DNA of 64,000 nucleotides from Polyodon spathula (lineage: Eukaryota; Chordata; Actinopteri; Acipenseriformes; Polyodontidae). Below the pieces are notes generated by a model. The model saw only the letters and a list, made by a program, of their open reading frames with translations. It did not search any database and was not told the DNA's origin. Of the stretch, positions 60,358-64,000 are shown one piece after another; within the stretch, counting starts at the first letter, position 1, and every line of letters starts with the position of its first letter. Made by a program: the position numbers and the translations under genes. The stretch is from assembly GCF_017654505.1 (NCBI RefSeq), contig NC_054570.1, positions 2,272,544 to 2,336,543 of the forward strand, in the 5' to 3' direction.

Positions 60358-62355
60358 AAGGGACTCAAGGCCAATTTCCCCAGCTCCTGCTTTTCAAATT
60401 TATTGTTTTTTCACGGCAAAAGATGTAAATATAACTATCTGTTTTTAATAGTATTGTAATTATGTATGCAACAAGGAAAAGCACACTTTAAAATTGTAAT
60501 GAAAGTTCATCATTTCCAACCTGCTTGATATTCTGCAGTAATGGATTCTACCTTTTTTAGTATAGTGTCTGTTTTAGTCTAACATTAAAGAAAGCGGTTT
60601 GTGGGTTTTATACATGGTTTTAATATGACCATTAAGTGCAATGGGTTATGGGAAACGTAGTCCGTTTTAATCGGCATCATGTAATGGCCGCATAACATTC
60701 CACTTTGTCAGTATCTCTTAATCTGAACATCTCTCTATTAGGATAAGCTCTTTTTAATAGTGTGTTTTTTTTTTTTAACTGTGTTCCTTTTGGAGGACAA
60801 AAAAAGGCATCTCGCTTCATTTTGAAATCTCATTCCAATGCTTTTGTTCAGTTTTGCAAATGGACTTATTTAATTTTGTTATTGGAGAAAACAGTTAACT
60901 CTTTCAGCACTACATGTCTGCCCAGGAGGCCAGGGAAAAATAACTGCATTCAAGACACCAGACATGGACCAGTTAACTGGTGAAGGTACTTCGGGCAGAG
61001 AGACTTGGGAATTGAGTCAGTGTTTTTACTGCAATACAATACGGACAGAGCTATAACGAAGTTGTCAACTCCTCCATGTTCGTTTTATACAGTAGTTTGA
61101 TGGATTTTTCTAAACCATTTATTTGCGTAATTAATTTATTTAAAAGATGGAAACTGTAGAGGACAGCGCATGTCATTTATGGTTGACATTCACGCACAAC
61201 TGCAGAAGGGACAATCCTTCCCAGCGCATACAAAATATATATATGCTCTTCCTAAAGTAATCCAGTTTCTCAGGCGAGGAGACCTGCGTTATCCAATGCG
61301 TTGTTTCCATCTGTCTTTGGGACAGAGTTGAAGTTCAGTTCATTCCTAATGGCAGATCCAGTTTGAATTTGGGTTTAGTTAGCACCAGCTAGTCTCTCAA
61401 GTGGAGGGTAAATCCTATCTAATTTTACTATCCGTGAAATACATTTCAGAATATTTTGGAATAAAATAATTGTCGCCTAATAAAAATTACTAAAACCATT
61501 AATATGACATCAGTTCCCTACAGAAATAATAAAGACCCCCCCCCCCTTTTAAAATATATAGTGTAGTGTTCTTTTTGTTTGTTTTTTGGTCAGGATAGCA
61601 TTGCACATGACGTGAGCATTATCAGGGTTTGGATACTGATGTTAAAACATAGTTGAAGTTTTAATATATTGCAGGGAATGGTTGATTGTACCTATGCTGT
61701 ATATAATACATGTTTCAGTATGTGTGAGACGTTAGACCCAGTGTTCACTGCTTGTCTCTTGCAAACCCTTATCAGCTATGCAACAGCATATATCGTTGGA
61801 GTGTGTGTGTTTGATTTCTTACCATTTTCAAAGACCACCACATTCCAGGTCTCTAGTGAAATCCATTGAATTAGTGAGTGAATGTGTTATCCCCTCTCTC
61901 TCGGAGGGTAGGTCGCATTGCCTTGTGCAGTTTGAAGTACATGGTTGTAGCAAAACAATTGCAGTAAATCTAAAATAATATACAATGCAATCATGTTGTA
62001 GGAAATGCATTTATTTTTTTTTTAAACAGTAATTTATTTGAATCTGTCGTACTTTTGGGGGAAAAAATGATACACAAAGTGAAAGTAATACATGCTAGGT
62101 GAGCTTTTACTGGAATTATTTTGTTGACTATATGAGCTTTAATTGATTGCTGATCCTGCTGTTGACAGCCTGTCTTCTCATTTCTACATGATGGTTGCAT
62201 TCATTTGAAAGTTAGTTTTCTAATAAAAAAAATATATATATAATTTTTTTTTGTAACAAGGAAGATAGATTGCATGACACTGTATTGTGAAGTGTATGTG
62301 AAAATTGCAAAAAAAAAAAGTGTGTTTATAAGATCTAATTTATCATTTTAACAAC

Positions 62356-62361
62356 AATAAA
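62356..62361 (+). terminator. arhgap33: Probable distal arhgap33 polyadenylation signal
   Basis: AATAAA followed about 25 bases later by a GT-rich stretch (ctggtgtctcatgtatg). Repeats begin shortly after, which fits the end of a gene. Confidence 0.55.
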
Positions 62362-62439
62362 GTGACCTGTTCAATTGGAAATTCTGGTGTCTCATGTATG
62401 CTACATTTATCATTGGTTGTATGTCCACGGTCCGATCAC

Positions 62440-62670
62440 ACAGTGGCCCGCATTGGGGAGGGAGGGCTTAGGTCGGCCAGGGTGTCCTCTGCTCCCAGCA
62501 CACCAGCGCCCCCTGTAGTCTGGCCGGGAGCCTGCGGGCTTGCCTGTAAGCTGCCCAGAGCTGCGTTGTTCTCCGACTCTGTAGCTCTGAGGTGGCTGCA
62601 GTGTGTAAAGAAGTGGGCAGTTAACAGGACAAGCTTCAGAGGACAGTCTTCGTCCCTCCCGAGTCATAGC
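62440..62670. mobile_element. GC-rich dispersed repeat (candidate)
   Basis: cagcgccccctgtagtctgg, gcccagagctgcgttgttct and ctctgaggtggctgcagtgt, in this order, resemble a repeat I have seen in many fish genomes. Called from memory of the pattern and not from a second copy in this window. Confidence 0.4.
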
Positions 62671-63261
62671 GGTGAGCAGAGCCTAAAAATGGACATTCTA
62701 AACTGGGAGAAAGTAATTTGCAAAAAAAAAAAAAAAGAATTCCAAAATACTGTGAATGTAGCTATAGCACAGCCAGCTGCTTTTGACATTAATTGGGTCG
62801 TTCTCCATTACAATGAGACCGCAAATAACCTTTCCATTTTACTGTCGTCGAGATGCAAATCCAGTATACTCTCTCTTGCTCCTTTTTCACAGCTTGCGAT
62901 GTTTCACAAAGCCTCTTCAGTCTCCCAGGAATGTGTTTTTGATGCGCAGGACTCTTTCATAGCCACAGTAGTATGTCAGGTATTTCTTTTACCCTCCTTC
63001 TCAACATGAAAACCTGTTCTGCTGCTCCCATCCCTGTTTCGGCTGGACACTGCTAAACCAGTTTGGCGTCATTTTACCCAGAAAAACGCTCTCTGCTCAG
63101 GAGGGGGAGAAAGACGAGTTGTCTGATCACAGCACTGTTTTGTTGTATATTTTTCGCTCCTTGTGGATCGGTGTTCTGTTTAATGTTTACTGGCGTGTAC
63201 CCTTTTTGTTTCAGTGGCTGATTCCTTTCACAAAGTAAAGACCTCGCTGATGTAAACAGGT

Positions 63262-63592
63262 GTACAGCTAAGGACAAAAGTTTTGCATCACGCTTCTAGA
63301 ATTAACTAATTTTGCTTCTTATAAAGTCAAATGAAACCAGCTGAATAATGTAACTTAGCATATAGAATTACACACCATTTTGTCGTTTTCCATATACTTA
63401 ATGAAAAAAAATAAGAGACATTTTGAAATCTAACATGAAATGCTGTACTACTAGTATAGCTTCTGGTACACTTTGGTGATCATTTTGTAGTTGTTTTGAC
63501 TAGATGATGTTAAATAACACAAGTGTGTGTGTGTGATTTTTTTTATATATAGATATAGATATATAGTGTCTCGATCCTAAAATTCATTGAGC
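63262..63592 (+). mobile_element. Tc1-like miniature element, right end truncated
   Basis: Starts tacagctaaggacaaaagtt. The body matches the remnant at 13846 (ataaagtcaaatgaaacc) and the end gatcctaaaattc is part of the right inverted repeat. An internal GT and TA microsatellite has expanded. Confidence 0.65.
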
Positions 63593-63632
63593 TTAAAAGT
63601 CAGGACTGGAAATATAATATCTTGACAGAAGC

Positions 63633-63838
63633 AGGCTGTGAACTGTGCATTATGGGCAGAGTCACTTACAATAGGGCATTGATTTAACATCTCAGCCGCA
63701 GGATGGAGCACAAGGAGGTGAAGTGACTTGCTCAGGGTCACACACAGTGAGTCAGTCACTGGCAGAGATGGGATTTGAACCAGATTACTTTCTGGTTACA
63801 AGCCCTGGACTTTATTCACTGGACCACACTGCTTCCTA
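63633..63838 (-). mobile_element. tRNA-derived SINE, reverse
   Basis: Core gctcagggtcacacacagtg and head ggaccacactgcttcc match the copies at 40247 and 53583. It directly abuts the end of a Tc1-like element. Confidence 0.75.
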
Positions 63839-64000
63839 AACTCATAACTGCTGAGTTTATGAAAAACTGAGTTGTAAGTGTGAGAAGAGACAAGAGTTAA
63901 ACACGGTATCTGCTACAACCTCTAGTGGAACAGTTGAATAGTCTGAATAATTTTGCTCCGCTGTCACTCCTCCACATGGTAAGGCGTGTCGGTGTCAAGA

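Larger units (their letters stand above)
59358..62378 (+). other. arhgap33: arhgap33 3' untranslated region (inferred extent)
   Basis: About 3 kb of AT-rich, mostly unique DNA with no coding exon. It contains a TCTA repeat (60297-60357), T-runs, and early AATAAA motifs at 59642 and 60107 that could end shorter transcripts. The distal end is placed after the AATAAA at 62356. Confidence 0.55.
62379..64000. other. Downstream of arhgap33, repeats only
   Basis: No gene is recognised. A GC-rich dispersed repeat (about 62440-62670), a Tc1-like copy and a reverse SINE fill most of it. An open frame over 62362-63009 crosses the repeat and a poly-A run and has no domain I recognise. Confidence 0.5.

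Noticed and set aside
62502..62518. CTCF-like agggggcgctgg (reverse strand)
   Set aside because: The core is good but the first half of the 14-base consensus fits poorly, and it lies in a likely dispersed repeat.
62362..63009. 215-codon open frame downstream of arhgap33
   Set aside because: It crosses the GC-rich dispersed repeat and a poly-A run giving KKKKKK; no coding homology.

Overview
This is a vertebrate genomic window, almost certainly from a ray-finned fish. Genes are split into many short exons with GT-AG introns. The intergenic and intronic DNA is AT-rich and full of microsatellites, tRNA-derived SINEs (one clear V-SINE with its conserved central domain), LINE 3' tails and small inverted-repeat DNA transposons. 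The repeat mix looks like a non-teleost lineage such as sturgeon, paddlefish or bichir, but the sequence alone does not settle the species.

Layout. From 1 to about 19,260 lies the 3' part of an ETS-family transcription factor gene of the FLI1/ERG type, plus strand. Seven coding exons are present (6,689 to 17,553); only the first coding exon lies upstream of the window. From about 19.3 to 25.3 kb is an intergenic spacer with DNA-transposon copies and a perfect match to the CTCF core consensus. From about 25.3 to 62.4 kb lies a complete ARHGAP33 (SNX26/TCGAP-type Rho GTPase-activating protein) gene, plus strand. It has 23 coding exons giving 1,858 residues with PX, SH3 and RhoGAP domains and a long proline-rich tail. 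The last 1.6 kb holds repeats only.

All internal exon junctions of both genes were checked for phase by hand, and both reading frames stay open throughout. The third coding exon of the ETS gene (9,304 to 9,467) was found by phase and homology because it is too short to stand out as an ORF.

The two genes are not known to act together: one is a nuclear DNA-binding regulator, the other a cytoplasmic Rho/Cdc42 regulator. Their neighbourhood still matters. In human, FLI1 sits near ARHGAP32 on chromosome 11 and ARHGAP33 sits near ETV2 on chromosome 19. A FLI1-type gene beside ARHGAP33 fits a FLI1 paralogue retained in fish and lost from the mammalian chromosome 19 region.

The most interesting unexplained signal is a coding-looking segment at 50,082 to 50,242 inside an arhgap33 intron. 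It splices in frame to the last RhoGAP exon, ends in a stop, and is followed by a polyadenylation signal. It is a candidate alternative last exon giving a short PX-SH3-RhoGAP protein without the tail.
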